Notes: generated by a model from the letters alone, not told the origin. DNA of 64,000 nucleotides from Rallus limicola (GCA_022605955.1 JAKCOZ010000020.1:8545001-8609000); one strand, 5' to 3'; positions 25,901 through 40,900 are shown, numbered from the stretch's first letter. Program-made: numbers and translations.

Positions 25901-28900
25901 TCTGAACAACTCTCAGCTCCCAGATGCTCGTCTGACTGACTGTGGGTTAACTGAGGCACAGATACAGTTTTAGAGAACTCACAAATTTGGCATACAGCCT
26001 TGAGATCACAATTCTGCTGGTTGTACAGACAGCTCAGGGCCACAGACACCCTTGGGCAGCACTGTGACAATAAGCATTGATGATCTTCAGATTACTCAGT
26101 GCAGTCACTTGTCTGAGGTCTGACAGGCCTGAGCTACCTCTGCTGTCTTTTGCATCCCACAGTAACTCATAATAAAGTGTTCTTTTCCATCTCTCAAGAC
26201 ATCCACACTCTACCCACGCTCTTCCGCTGCTCCAGCCAACAGGAATCTGGGTTTAGTACTGCCAGCTGATAGGGACATATCATTCTGCCTCCCTAGCCAC
26301 ACTGATAGTGAATTAATTTCCTTTATAGTGAAGGATGACCCCCACAGCATCAGCAAACAACCTGAAATACTAATAGCAATCTTCTTTTTGCAATCCTGAA
26401 GAAGTGTCAACATGGGCTAACAGTAAAGGCCCAGGCACCAAGACAGCTGGACCCTGATAAAAAGAGGCAAGAGACAAGCAGCAGACAGGCAGCAATGTTC
26501 TGGAACAAGCAGTCTTGACCACTGCAAGGGAGCAGGATGAACACTGTGGACTGGAATAACCTGGCTGAGCAGACGCTTACCTCTAACACGTATGTGGCAT
26601 GGACACTCACTGAGTTCTGCAGCGGCACACTCTGACATGTCTGAGGCAATTACAGTGCACTGCCAAAGCAGCACAGCAGAAACTGTATAACCTGGAAGCA
26701 TCTCACTTAAATTTAACAGACAGCATAAAGCTGTAAACTGATTAGAAGACAGTGAACATAAAGTAGAAAGATCTTAGGACAAAGTCAGAAAGAGAGGATG
26801 GCAAGGGGAAAAGCCTCAAAACTGAAACCAGGGCACAGGACTTAGTGCAATGAGAAGAAATAAGCTACACTGGGATGCCAAACCACTTTCTCTGCTACTT
26901 TGTCATGCATTTTCTTTACAAATAAGTGAGGTTGGGTCTTTCCAAGAGGCTGGACATAGCCTGGAGTATGTGGGGATACAACTAAACTGCCTACTTGATG
27001 TACAAACCCAGAGATCTGCATGTTGATCTCTGCTCCCTCTATCTGCCCCTTGACTCCAGAGTGGAAAAAGAACAAAAACTCCAGAATACAACAGTCCACA
27101 ATGAAGTTAAAGTCATAAAATACAGTCTGGAGCAGCATTTTGTGGAAGTATGCCCGTAAGACAAAAAACATGAGGCATATAGAAGAGCTTGAAGGAAAGA
27201 GAAGAAGTACTAAGTTGCTATTCCTGTGCCTTGGAATTAACGATTGTAAACCAGACAAATTAATTTAGACCATTCTCAGTTGACCTCTGAAACAGCACGA
27301 AGTTATAGCCCTAATAGATTTGAAAAGCACTCATGAGCTGGGGTCAGGAAAACTTAACAGATTTTATCTTCTAATACTGATGAAAAGAGTGGGGAACAGA
27401 ACGGCCCAGTGAATCTACCTGATGTTGTGCATATGCTGTTAATTTGCATTTAATTTTGTACTCAGAGCTGCACCAGTAACTCCTGAAAGCATAAGGCAAC
27501 AATTAATATCGAGACTGTAAACAATCAGCACTGCCCATACTGCAGCACCTGCTAGCACAGAGCCACCCTGCCAGGCAATCTCCTCTGAAGTTACTTTCTT
27601 CTACTGGGAGAACAAACATTTCAGTGTTCCCTCAGGCAAACTGCATATGGACAGGTGATTCATGGCAGGTGGCATCTCATTTTTCTAAGAATATGAAAGG
27701 TAATATATATACACCTGATATTTTAACTTCTGGATGCGCTGGCTTTCAGCTTGGTTATAACTTGCTTTTTTTTTTTTCCACAAATAGCAGTGTATCAAAC
27801 CATTTGCTTTGGAGGCATTACTGCAGGTATTTAAATAAAAGTGACAATGACCAGAAGAAGTAAAGCAAAATCCCAAGAGACCACAGAGCACCTCTGTCTA
27901 CCTCAGTAAAGAAAAAAAAAATGGTCTGCAAATCAAACTACAGTGCTGCTTAGTCTCAAAGCATTTCACTGACACTACATGGCTGTTCTCAAGTCTACAG
28001 ACAAAGCCAGGCATATTATACATGCTAAATTATTTCTGGTGTTACCTACAGACAACAAAGACAGAATGGATTTAAACACAAGTGTTACACTGAAGTGAAT
28101 TTTCAACTCTCTTTTTTCCCCTTCCGAATCCTCTGAGTTCCAGATCTATAACAGGGAATGCAGCTGCCTCAAGGGCCAGAGACTAGAATGAAAGCTGGGG
28201 CAGTACAGCTCCATTACATGCTTCAAGTAGTGGGGAAATCGGTGTTTATACTCCACATGTATTTAAAAGAAAAAAAAAGACAAAAAAAAAAGGATGATGA
28301 CCAATCTTTTCTAAGGTAATGTTCTGTTTTTAAATGTCAGCTTTATTCATCTGAAAGAAAATCACCTAGAGAAATAGTTGAACTTTCCCATGAGTGACAG
28401 TGTGCTCTATCAAAACAGACAGAGGGTTTGATCTATGACTGAATTTACCTGGGCCGAGTTCATCCATAGGTATCATATCACGGCTCCCAGCCTTCTCGTT
28501 ATCTGTAAAACAAAAACATTGAAAACACTTGAGTTACATTTGCTTTTCTCAACACTTGGTATTTTTAAATTAGTCACAGGACTGGAAGGGTCCGTGAAGT
28601 CCTGAATGCTGTATTGGGTTTGCAGAGGCCATTGTAAAAAAGCAAAACCAAAGCCCAAACTATTCAACTGCTATCCATTCAGGAAGGATGGCTTGACTTA
28701 ACCTCTCCAGAGAGCACATGTAAGCCTCGTATTTTCTACTTTGGCATTGCAATACAGAACTCCTCCTCTCCAAGTGACAACAAACCACAGTTCTGCTCTG
28801 GACTACATACTGCCATTAACAAGCTTCCCTCCAGAACAGAGGAGAAAGAAAATAAGTAAGGGTGCAGCTTCACATGGCTCACAATCCAATACAGCAGCCT

Positions 28901-31900
28901 GCTGAGCCAACAGAAACTTAACCCTCAAAGAAAATAAGAAGTTTATTGTCAGACCAGGGAAGTGACCCAAGTCATCCTCTGTCTGCATAATTGGCCAGAT
29001 GTGATCAAAGGCAGGGAAGGTGAAAAGAGGCAGGGCAGTGTGGGGCTGTCGTTTCTGCAGTAATCTGCAGTCAAAACAGGTGAAGTGCTACACAGCAAAC
29101 ACTGCTGCAGGAGACTAAAGATTTCTGAGAAGCAATGTTGACATCTGAGTGTCAGAACCAGATTCAGAGACGAAGCAATTGTACTGAAATGAAAGCTGGA
29201 GCTACACCGTGTCGGTACGGCTGCATCATGAAAAGCAGAGGCAGGTTTAGTCAGCATTTGGATCAACCACCTCTAATGAAAACAACTGCATGGTAGAGGA
29301 AGAAACAGCCCCAGAACAGGCACGTGTATTTGGGAAGGGAAATACTCCAGTACTGAGCAGGGGTAAAGCCAACCCTGGCTGAAGGGTAGTTTTTCACATG
29401 TAACACTGTCAGACAAGGCTCTTCTCCTCTTTCCAAGTTCCAACACACACTTATTCCAAACTCTCCCAGGAAGATTTAATGGATTATGCTTCATGCAAAT
29501 TGAGAAAACATCATTGGTAGTTTACATTTCACCAGGGAAGGAAAACTGACTATAGCCAGTTAACAGGACTGATCACTATGGGACTGAGGGGTAAAAATCA
29601 CTACACAAATAGTACATTTTTATCCCCTCATGCCAAACACAGATGTGGCAAATCCAGAATACAAGCAAACAAAGCTCAAGAGAACCTGATAAAGAGCTGA
29701 ACTGACCTTGACTTTTGTCCACCAGAGGCAAAGTGCTGTCATCATAGCCAGACCTGCCAGCAGTACCTTTGGAACCCTTTGGAGTTGCAGAAACAGACTG
29801 AGACCAGAGAAGAAATAAAAGTAATAATTAAAACTCCCACATAAATACAAAATTGCTACTCAGGAAAGCAGAACAAGAAAATTGAAGAGACCAACAGTAT
29901 AGAGAGAGACTATGGAATGCTGCTAAACCCCCTTTGGTTGATAATATGCCGCTGAAAGATTTTTTATTTTCCTATAGATTTGGGGGTGGAATTTTTTTTC
30001 CTGTTACCCAAACAGCAGCATTGTTGGTCTCTAAAAGCAGCAAAACCTTTTCACAAGGAAAGATGAGGAGGCTGCATGTGAGGAACAGGTGGCTGCCCTG
30101 CGTTGCTAGATGGAATGTTTCAAATGAGACACAACTAAGAAAAGACATGTTAATTCTTCCTCCAGTAAAGCATGAGCATTTGGCCTATACGAGGTGGCAT
30201 ACTTCCAGGACTGAGAGATACATTTCACACACCACTGGTAAACATACCCAGCAAGTATATGTGTGACTCAGATTGCAATATGTTGTTCTATCAGCTAGAA
30301 CAACAGAACCAAAGCCCACAGGCTATCAGTCTGTAATATTAGACTAAGTTTGGACAATTTCCCCTCAGGCACTTCCATTGCTGAATCTAAGACCCAGTAT
30401 CTTTACCTGGAAGTGCGATTTGTTCCACCCATCCTTCTGCAGGGCATTTCGTAGTTCTTTATAGCTCCAGATCATCTGAAGAACGTGAGATGCTGCTTTT
30501 GTTTCTCTGGGAGACTGGCTGATTTGCAAGATAAATTAGAGCTTCAGTATCAAGCAATATATGCCCATTCATACGTTGACCCCTTTGCACCAAAACAACA
30601 TCTGGGAGATCAGCTGGTACTCCACACAGCTATTATTTGAACTTATAAACTATAGAATAGATGTGAAATCATTCAGACTTTGTAGGTGTTTACTGACAAA
30701 AAGAAATTTGAAAGCTGTAAATTATGCAGATTTCTGGCTTTTCACATATATTGCTGTGCAAGCATTGAGGCCAGGCTGACCCTTTTGTTTTGTAGCTGTC
30801 ATCCACAAAAAACAGAGAGATTCCATCCTGCCTGGATTTATTTAGCAAAAAAACCCAATGAAGCAAGTTCTAAGTCACTTTTCAAGCCTTTGCCTCAACT
30901 TACATATATCCCTCACAAGTCAACAAAGCTGCTTCATGGTTTAGATTACCTTAGAAGGCAATTTGGGTCAGCAAAAAATAAACTTTTTTTAAACAGAAAA
31001 TGCAATTTTATCCATTCCTAAATCAATGCACACTAGCACCCTCTACAAAATAACACAGGACTAGATCCTTGGTTGGCTTTTACATTTCAAAACAATGCAA
31101 TACGACAGCCATTCTCCTTAAAGTTTGCTAAACCCACACCTGTAACATCTAACTAGCTGAACGAACTTCTCTCCAAAGCAGTCAGAACAGGGTTTTTCAA
31201 CTGTGCAGAATGAAACAGCAGAATGAAAATTTGTCACTTCACATTACCTCTGCCAGCCCTTTGGCCAGAATGATTACTGCACATCATTAACCATAAAAGA
31301 AACAGATTTCATCACTGGCATTCCAGGAATGGAACGCTGCCACAGGAAAAAGGCCTCCCACACTGAAATAAAGATCATGGTTTCACTTCAAATGATGTCT
31401 GCTAAATGCATACATGGAGCTAAGATGTATCTGACAAGGACAGAGCATGTCTTAGCATGACTGAAGTGACTACTCAATCAACATTTTTTTAAATCAAGGA
31501 AAACTGTTAAAGGTCCTGACTGCTGGTACATATGTATTAATGGCTCTGAAAGTAAAGGCTCTGAAAAGTTAGGATGCTTGAGTACTTACACAAAGCAAAA
31601 CTTGCTGTTCATAGCAACGTTTTCATGTTTGGTCTGTGTTCTTACACATTTTGCTTTCAACTGTCACTTACCTTGACTTGCTGATAGCTACCAGCTTCTG
31701 AATGCCCTGTGTCTGGATCAGAGACCTTGCATTCTCTGAACTGTCAGTTATGATTTCATGGATAGTATTCAACACTGCAACCACTGTATCCTCTTCCAGG
31801 TTCTTTGCAGATCTCTGCTGCCTACTGGGCAAATTCCTTACCAGCTCACCCATGGCGTAACTACCTAGATAAGAGGAAGATACATCATTAGTCAGCCTTA

Positions 31901-34900
31901 ATAAAATTCCAGCTTCCCATCCTTAATGATAAAACTCAAGGGTGTTTGCCAGGTAAAAAACTTTATAATGTGCATGTTTCCAGCCTCAAGATTGTAACCT
32001 AACAGTGTATTTATCACTCATTATTTCAAGGTGATCGAGAGTCAGTACCCAAGACAAACTCTGTCATCATGAACGCTAAAATGTACCGAGATGAAAAAAC
32101 CAGCATTCCTTGCTGAGAGTTTTACAGCCAGTGTCTATCAGGCTTTGCAATGCCCGAGGCAAAAAGCATCCAGTAGCTGCTGCTAACGCCACATATTCAT
32201 GCTAATACATGCACATGGCTTACTCAACTTAGCCTTGTAATAGGCCTTCTGGGGCAAGGTGTGCAGCCATGCATTTATTAACCTTCCCCCAGCAAAGGTG
32301 TGAGTATTTCCTCCTGGGTGCAGTTAGCCTTCTCAGTGTATAGTCCTGGAGAAAAACCAAGGAGTCCAGAGTTTATTGCTCCCAGGTGCCTGTCTGTACC
32401 ATTTGCCTTGCTACACCTCTGAACTATTAAAAAAAGAACCTGATGTATTAAAGCAGAATCCCTCACCTTGCTACTTGTTAGTATCAGCTTGGATGATGGC
32501 CCTAAATGTGTGAACCACCAATTCCTGGCCTGACAAGGTTAGAGCTTCAACTCCAGAGCTCCACTTGGTGGCTACAGAGTAATCTGAGACAGCGCAGAGG
32601 GACACTGCATACAAAATGAATCCTCAGCACAAGGGACAAAACACGGGGTCTCTCAAGGGGTACCCAAGATCCCAGTCTGGTTAGCAAAGTTCAGAAGATA
32701 CCTATAAGATCTTTATTGCGACGATCCATGGAAAGGTTTCTCAGAGCAATTGACACAGCCCTCACAACCTTGTCAGAGTCTGACTGGAGCAGCTCCACAA
32801 GCACTGGTAAGCCCCTCTCCTTCCGCACTGTTGCACGGATATACGTGGACCACTGATCAGAACACACAAAGGAAAAGGAACAACACAAAGAGCCATGAGT
32901 TCATACACGTAGGTTCTGTGTGTGGATGCATCTGTAGCAACCCATCACTCAAGTTCATCAAGCACCGCGGAAGAAAGTTCATCCTACAGCTTAGCAAGCT
33001 GCTGGGGAAAGAGAAGAGAAATAGAAGGAAGGAGCATCACCCACCAGCATTTGTTCTGTACACACCTCAGTGTGAAAAGACATCCTCCTGGCTTAGGAAA
33101 ATGAGGTCATTTGGAGGGAACAAACAGTAAAGAATCCAAAGCATCTGTTACCTCCCCCCACCTCCAATCTCATGCTTTTATTCTGTTCCATGAATGATTT
33201 TAAAATAAATAGTATTCACGACAGCTGTGAACCACCACTCAGCAGATCCTCTCAGGCTGCCACTCAGTCCCACTCTGCCATGCAGTGCTATCAGGCATAG
33301 CTCAGAGAGCTGCCTGCTTAGTGCAAGGGATGTTTCACAGAGGGCATCAGAGAACACTCTGGAGTGCAGTTCCCTGAGCAATGTGAATACGTATTCAGGA
33401 CATTTAACCATCTAACAACAGGCTTTTCTGAATGGATGAAGCAATGGTTAAGTGGCTTAAGTAGTAAAACCTGGTCATAGCTAAATCGTGATGAGCTCAG
33501 TGACACTTCCACCACATAAACACCATCTGTACAGAAAATGCAACACATCTTAAGTGAGTAAATAACATAATTTCTTTGGAGTTCCTAGCTCCTTCCATTT
33601 TAAAGGAGATGTAAATTCAGAAAGTAGCTGCACTTACAATGGGACATAGATTTGCTCTTTACTTACACAAAGGAAACAAATGACACAAAGACCACACTCA
33701 CAGTCCAGTTGCCAGCACTGAGATTCTGCAAAGCCCCTGCTGCAGCTTCCAGAGTGTTGAAGTTCTGACTTTCGGTGAGGATGGAGAGGTACAGTCGGAC
33801 CACATCTGGCTGGTACAGTAATTCAAAGCCTGCAGATGGGGGAAGAGAACAGAAGCAAGGCAACATATGAATAAACACAAAATATACCTTTGATCACATA
33901 CAACAACAGCCAAGAGAAAGCTAAATCACAGAGAAAGAAGGGCTTCTTCCCCATCCAGGACTTATCCACAGTTGTTGAAAATAATGCATGCAGGAACTCA
34001 TGCACAGGACATCTGCCTGGGCTGAAGGTCCCTTTGCTTGTCTGCAGCCTGACAAGCCTTTCTGAGATCTGTGCTATGCTATATACTGTCTAGTGGGCTG
34101 AGCTTATCCCTGTAATAACCAGGTAACGAAAGAGAATTTTTGTCTGCAACAATTCTTATTTGGCATATGTCATTTGGGTTGCAAATTAACCTTGTGCTCC
34201 TGTTCTCATTCCAATTATCTCCATCTCAGTACCTTTACAGACACAAACAGCAGGGCCAAAACCAGCAAGCCACACAACCACACCAACCATCCCCTGCTCA
34301 CACCAGGTGAGAAAAGAAGCAAAAAAGTGACTAGAATCCCCAGTTGCTGGGGCAGGGAGAAGTGCTGATTCCAGTTCAAATATTAGGTAAAGAAATACAC
34401 CTGTATCATACCACATGGGGAGACTGCGACAGACACGTACGTTAACTAAATATCCCCAGAGTCACTGTATCAGCTTTGCAGTTCAAGCATGACAGGAATG
34501 AGAACTATTCCCAGCTGTCATGGATTTCCTTTTGTGACACTGAGTAACTGACAGTAGCATCCGTGTCTTGGCTTCCTCATCCAAAGGATTAAGATTTATC
34601 CACCTACCCATAATAAAAAGGGGATTTTAGGCAAGAACTTCATCATTTGAAGCCATTTTTACTATCTTTCTTCATTAATCATGGCATGACACACTGCACT
34701 GATAAGGGAAGAGTATCCAAACATCCAGCTAGGGGACTCGCCAGATTAATATCATCTCAAAGATCACAGTGCTGTTTAGTTCTGCCAACAAACACCTGAA
34801 GCCCTTTGGGAAGTGTTGGGAAGGCACAAGCAACCTATGGTCAACAGACTCATCTGCAGTCACTGTAGCTGGGAGATACTTCTGGACTGGTGTCTTTTGG

Positions 34901-37900
34901 GGTGTTTCCAGTAAATAAAGTTCAACAGGCATTACCTAGGAAAGGATTTTGGAAAAAGACGACATAAAAAAGGATAAAGGGTGTGAACGGTCTTGGGCAA
35001 AGAGGAAATCTGAAGCTTGTTTTGAGCAGAAGAATTTTTTCTATTTGTACTCATGAAAAGAATGTCTTTCACATAACAAGACGCTGTCCTACAAGCATAG
35101 CATAATTTAAAACAAGTCTTCCACTGGCAAGACAGGAAAGCTACAAACACAAATCACTCCTCTTCAGCGCTTTCTCTTCAAAATCACCCATCTCTCATAT
35201 ACATACTTTTTGGCATATCACACATTATTGTATTTCAGACACCTCAAGACAACTGAACAATGATACCCTATCAAAAGGATATCCTAACAATTTTTCTCTT
35301 TGTAACAATCTTTCACTGCTAAAAGCTTTCTGAAAGTAAAGCCAGGTATTTCAGCTCTTTTTCTCCACACTAGTTACCGCTGTGCAACTTTTTGAATCAA
35401 GATCCCAGAACTCAGTACTTTAAACTTTGTGTAATACTACCCGTAAACACAGGCTGGATATAGAGGTCTTATTTATTCTTAGTTATACAGGTCTTATTTA
35501 TCCTATTGAAAGCAAGAAAACATGCTTCATCCACTAAAGGTTTCTTTACTCCATACCAAAAAACCTGATCTGTGCTGAGGATCCATGAGCAGGCTCACAG
35601 GTTCCCTGCTTGGTTTCTCACACACTCAGTTCTTCTCAAAGCTCTGCAGAGTTAACCTGCTCTGTGCCTGTGACTGGTTTAACACCACCACTTGCTACAT
35701 GACACCCTACAGATGTATGCACAAGCCACAACAGATGGCAATCCCCAAAGGCATCCTGCCAATCCACACCACTTTACTTTCCTCTTCTCCAGTGTCCTCT
35801 CCTAGCATTGGGATCACTGCCCTCTATGTTGAACGTTGAGGAAAACTATAGTTACTAAATACCTGAAGCGTGAACAGTTGTATAGCTTTTCTTCATTCCT
35901 CAAATAAGTCTGTGATGATCTGACTCCCATATGACCTTCACAGCAACTTTTTTCCCTACCACTTCACAAGGTGAATTAGCAAGCTAAGAATGCCTCAAGA
36001 CAAACCCCCACCGCCTGATAAGCACACAGTATTCCTTTTCCTGAACAATAATACTTTGAAAGAGTCTCCTGCGATAGCTTACTGGAATTCTGACACTGTG
36101 CTATTTTAAGAAAGCTTTGCCAAAATGCAAATCAGATCAGTGAAAGATATAAAGGCCAGTTCATTAACAGATCATTTCCTACAGAACATTTACCACTTCT
36201 GCATTTGAGCTCAGACTTGCCTGGGGTTGGATAGTATGCAATTGCTCTCATGGCTTTGTTTTAAATCACCTAGTCACTCATTTTGGCACACTTGGTAACA
36301 GCAGCCCTGCATGTTAGTTCTTTCCTATTTCTTAAGTGCAGTCTGTAACATGCCCTTTCTGTCAGCCTGTACGCTCCCTTTTGGCTGGACACTCTTCCTT
36401 CTTTGCAGCAACTCACTATGTATGAACAGTAAGATCAACAACCCTCTCGCCTCTGCTTACCTCCCGCGGACAGAGCTGCATTCCAGTCACGCACCTCCCA
36501 CCAGCTTTCTGTCATTACTTCTCTTCATGCATGAAAGCCTCTCCTTTTTCCTACTTACTAATGGTAAGAGAATCTCAAAAATGTCTTCACCTTCTCTCTT
36601 CAGTAATGCACAGCCTCTACCAATTCCCTCTACCAATTACCCATCCCTTTCTGCTTTGGGGCATAACCCCTCAGGCGGTTTGGTGGATGATTCCCATCTC
36701 ACTCCACATATCCCCACTGTCCAACTACATTTATGCCTCTGCTCCATTAGCATCTGTTCTAACAGTTAGAGTGCTATGGATCACGCCTGAAACTCTGGCC
36801 TCCCTCCTGGCTCCCCACCTCCAGCACTGCAGTGTCAGCCTGGCTACACCAGAAAAAGGCAGGCAGGAGATGCTAAAGCAAAGTATTACGGACGCCCCTC
36901 GTGGATGGCTGCTCATTAGCAGAGACAAGAACCTAATAGCAAGAAAGTTACGGCTGCACCGGAGGGTTTTTCCCTCACTGACAGCAAACTGACACTTTTC
37001 ATAAGTGTTATAGTCCCTTAAAAAGAAACAAACAAGTTTTATATTTTCTCCATCTGCCTCCTGTCCTAATGAATCCAGCTCTTCTATTTATAGGATGCAA
37101 TTTGTCTAAATTATTATAAATTTCCTTCCAGTGTTGTGTGGAGGCCTCACACATTTTTCCATGAAGTGCTTGAAGCACGTTCCTGGGAAGCACAGCTGGT
37201 CTCACCTCCATTAAGCACCTGCTTCTCTTCAAAACTGATTTCCTTAATTTCAAGACCATCTTAATTATTTTCTCAGGTAATGCTACTTTTGTGCAATATA
37301 TGGCTAATTGCTTATATCCATTTTTTAAATGGAAATGAGAAAAAAGGGTCATTAGCAATAGGTAACACAATGAGAAAAACATCCATTGTTTTTCCTTTTC
37401 TTAAGAAATGTATTTTAATTGTAGCCCAGATTCAGCACCATCCTTAAAAAGATAATTTATCCCAGAATAAATGAGACTTCCATCGGTTACGGGTTTGTGC
37501 TGAGTTGCAATCTACACTGTTTCCTCCTGGAAAAGCATGAGGATAAGTAATTTATTGCTTTTTTTCATTGCGGAAAGCAAACTAAACAAGTTTGCTATAT
37601 GAGCTTTTGCCTTTTACAGAAACAGAAAATGCCTCGCATGCCGATGTCATTGTATCAGACATTTCACAGCTTCTAAGCATCCCCCCAGCTAATGGCAGGA
37701 ATGTGTACGCAAAGGAAGATCTTCCACATTAGACTCATCATCACCATCGTGCTGCAGTTTCATCTTCCTGAAAAAAGGAACATGAGTTTCTTCACAGCAC
37801 AGCTGCTCAAAATTGGCATATAGATTCATTGTGTGTGAAGTTCATGCTACCAGGAGGTACCAATGGATTATCCTTTATTTGCCTAAAGATGGCACATCCA

Positions 37901-40900
37901 GCAATTTCAATCATGAACGGACAACACCTGAGCAATTAACTGGGGGTGATGAGCCTCCTCCATCCATTCAATCCTCAGTCCCTGGGCTGAGAATGACGCA
38001 GCAGTTCCTAGATTATCTCTTCCACAAACCCATTTTCTTACATCCTGGCAATGCTGATCCTGTACCCACACTTTGCAACATTCTGGCAATAACATAAAAT
38101 ATTGCACCAGGTGCCTATCTCTGATACGCCAGCTTAATCCCAGATTCAGACAACTCTCTTTGGAGTAAGGTTGCCAAATCAGTTCCCATTCACTATCCAT
38201 CCCATTTAGAATTTATTCTTCCTCTAACAGGCATGGGAAATTATACACATGTGGATGTTGGGCAGATGAGAGTTCTAGTACTGCAGCAGGGATGTGCTGC
38301 TTCACTTTCTATCCCTACAAGAACTCTGGGTTGCTGTCTGAAGGTAATATCAAGCTGGAAGGATTCTGACAACACTGCAGCAAAACTAAAAAACTACACT
38401 GCCTTAGACCTCAGGAAAACAAAAAGATCATAGAATCCTAAAATCTCCTGAGCTGGAAGGGACCCATAAGGATCATCAGGGCCAACTTCTGGCCTCACAC
38501 AGGGCCAGCCCAGTCAGAGCATGGGACTGAGTGCATCTTCCAGATGCTTCTTACCTTCAGCCCAGCTCGGGGCTGTGATCACTTTGCTGGAGAGCCTGTG
38601 CCAGCACCCAAACCCCTCTCAGCAAAGAACCTCTTCCTGATATCCCATCTAAACCTCCCCTGTCACAGCTTCATGCTGTTCCCTCGGGTTCTATCCCTGG
38701 TGCCAAAAAGAGAAGATCGGCATCTGCACTCTGACTACTACCCGTTCTTGCGGTGCTTACAGATGCATTTACAGCAGTGTTTTGAAGCACATTTCCCACT
38801 TACTGCACTTTGGTTCCCAGCACAGGGAAGCAGGCGCAGCGCCCGAGCTCCCCTGTGGTGAAACGACCCATGGGGAGCACTGGAGGAGCAGAGGGACGGC
38901 GGGAGGGCTAAGCAGCAGCGCCTGGCTTGGCAGCTGTGCCCGGGCCGCCCCGCAGCGCCCAGGCCTGGCCGGGCCGCCCCACAGCACAGGCAGGGTGCTC
39001 TGCGGCAGCAGCGGGACCTGCCGGCAGAGGGCGCGGGAGGCGGCGCGCGGCAGCAGCGGCCTGCGGCGCCGGGAAGCCCCGAGCCGAACGGGTTGTGGGG
39101 GAAGAGCGCGAACAGTTTGATTCCGCAATAGAGAAAAGCAGAGCTCCGCAGCCCCGGCCTCCTGCCCTCTGCCGACAACGGGCCGGTACCTCCATTACCG
39201 GCAGCTCACTGCTTGCCGGGTACCTGGCGCAAGCCAGAGCTCCGAGTCGCCCGCTACAGGAATGTCTGCGGGGCGCATACACAGCAAACCGGCCGGGAGC
39301 TCAGCCCGCCCTTCCAGGAGCCCTCGCCGCAGTTCGGTTTTGTAACAGACCATGTGAAAACCCCGCCGAATGGGGTGGGGGAGGCAGCTGGTTCCTTTTC
39401 TAAAAGCAGTAATCAGATCCTCAAAAAAACCCCTAGACCCATCGGCTCCATCCCATCTGTACGCTGTGCTCCGGCACCCGGCGCATGAAGCGGCTTGAAT
39501 GCCAACATAAACTTGCAAGATTCTTCTAATTGAAAGGCTTAACAGTAGCAAAAACGCAGCCAGCTCCAAAAGAGCCAAATGCTTGGTATAATCGATGGAG
39601 AATGCAGCTTGACACAGATACATGTAGAATACTGAGTGTCATACAACAGAGGGATGGCAAACTCCTGCAACAAACGAAGAAGAAATAATAGGTGGAAAGA
39701 TCTGAATAGTCCCTATAGCTTTCACTTCAAGGTACAGCACAAGTCAGGACAGGTATTGAGCTTACCGCAGAGATTCAATCAAGAATGCAGCATCCACCAC
39801 TGAGCAGGAACTCTGAAGACAGAACAGCTTTGAATAGTATTGAAAAGAACAACCCGAATAATATGGGACACATGAGATTCAAATCAGGCTTGAGGGAATG
39901 TTTAAGAGGAGTTTTTCTATTTAGAAAGTGAACACCATAGTGTGTGACCTTTCCAACTAATCTACTAAGTCACACACAAGTTCTAAAATTATGTAAACTC
40001 TCCTCAGCTTATCACATACTCCCACAATGGAAGAAGCAATGGCACACTAGTTTAAAAGGGAAGCAAACAGCCCCCCACCCCAAAGAATACAACAGGAATG
40101 CTACCAGCACTAGGAAGTGTGGAGGTATGCAAAAGACCAACACAGAAGAGGGAGGCTGACTGCAGGCAAGACAGAAAGGCAGCAGGGGAAGGAAATGGGA
40201 GGGGGCAAGGCAGTGTGGGAGGAATAAGGATGCCAGGGAAAAAGCAAACTGTCTTTTGGTATTTCTGCGATTCTTTACATTTCCCAAGTTCTGCAAGCTG
40301 TCATCAGAGTTACTCCTTACCCAGTGCTTTGCAAGGGGCTGGTGATACTGCACTTCATAGCCAAAGAATATACGATTCAACAAAGAGATGGCTCAATTAA
40401 ACACAACCTGTTTTGACCTTGTGTGAGTTCCAGCACTTCTATTTTCTGTGAGCAGACATTTTAAAACTAATACAGCTTTCCCTTTCCAAAGGCAGCATCT
40501 CTCCCAACAGTGTTTGACACACTGCCCAATAACAAAGGCTTTTTTCAAGCATATGCAGCTAAGTCTCTTGGCAACTGGAGATGTTCCGTTAACAACCTTC
40601 TCTCCTCTGTTCACTAATCAGCAGTGAAGACTCTGGAGGACCAGTACTTAATAAGGATCTGAATGCTGCCGCAGATAACTAGAGCACTACCCAAGCTAGT
40701 AGTTCAAAAGGGGAACAATGCTGTCCTCGCAGCCCTGTAAGGGAGGGCAGAAAATAAATACCTGGGAGCCCGGCTGCTGCAGAGAACGGAGAGTTGCTGA
40801 AGGTCTCCTCTGCAAGGGAGAGGATGCACATGGGTGAACTGTAGCACACTTAAGCACTTGTAGGTCACCTTTGGCAAGTGTTTTTTATTTGTTTTTGAGA

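Larger units (their letters stand above)
22127..28448 (-). other. ARVCF intron with CR1 insertions
   Basis: This GT-AG intron is about 6.3 kb. It holds a nested CR1 pair (22814-23770) and a further antisense CR1 3' end (24744-24945), plus A-rich runs near 28268-28290. Open frames inside the CR1 region are repeat sequence, not genes. The stretch 22350-22620, near the downstream exon, is non-repetitive. Confidence 0.8.

Noticed and set aside
36311..36992. Two overlapping + frames of 152 and 153 codons
   Set aside because: They overlap out of phase in pyrimidine-rich intron DNA, giving Ser/Leu/Pro-rich sequences without recognisable domains.
38927..39403. A + frame of 158 codons (and overlapping - frames of 119-146 codons) in the CpG island
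   Set aside because: All frames are Ala/Gly/Pro/Arg-rich and open at once on both strands because GC-rich DNA has few stops. No domain, no family match and no splice layout supports any of them.
39759..39775. Donor-like site ctgcg|gtaagc on the - strand near 39765
   Set aside because: It lies upstream of the CpG island in - sense, and no exon-like sequence is attached, so it was not used to build a gene.
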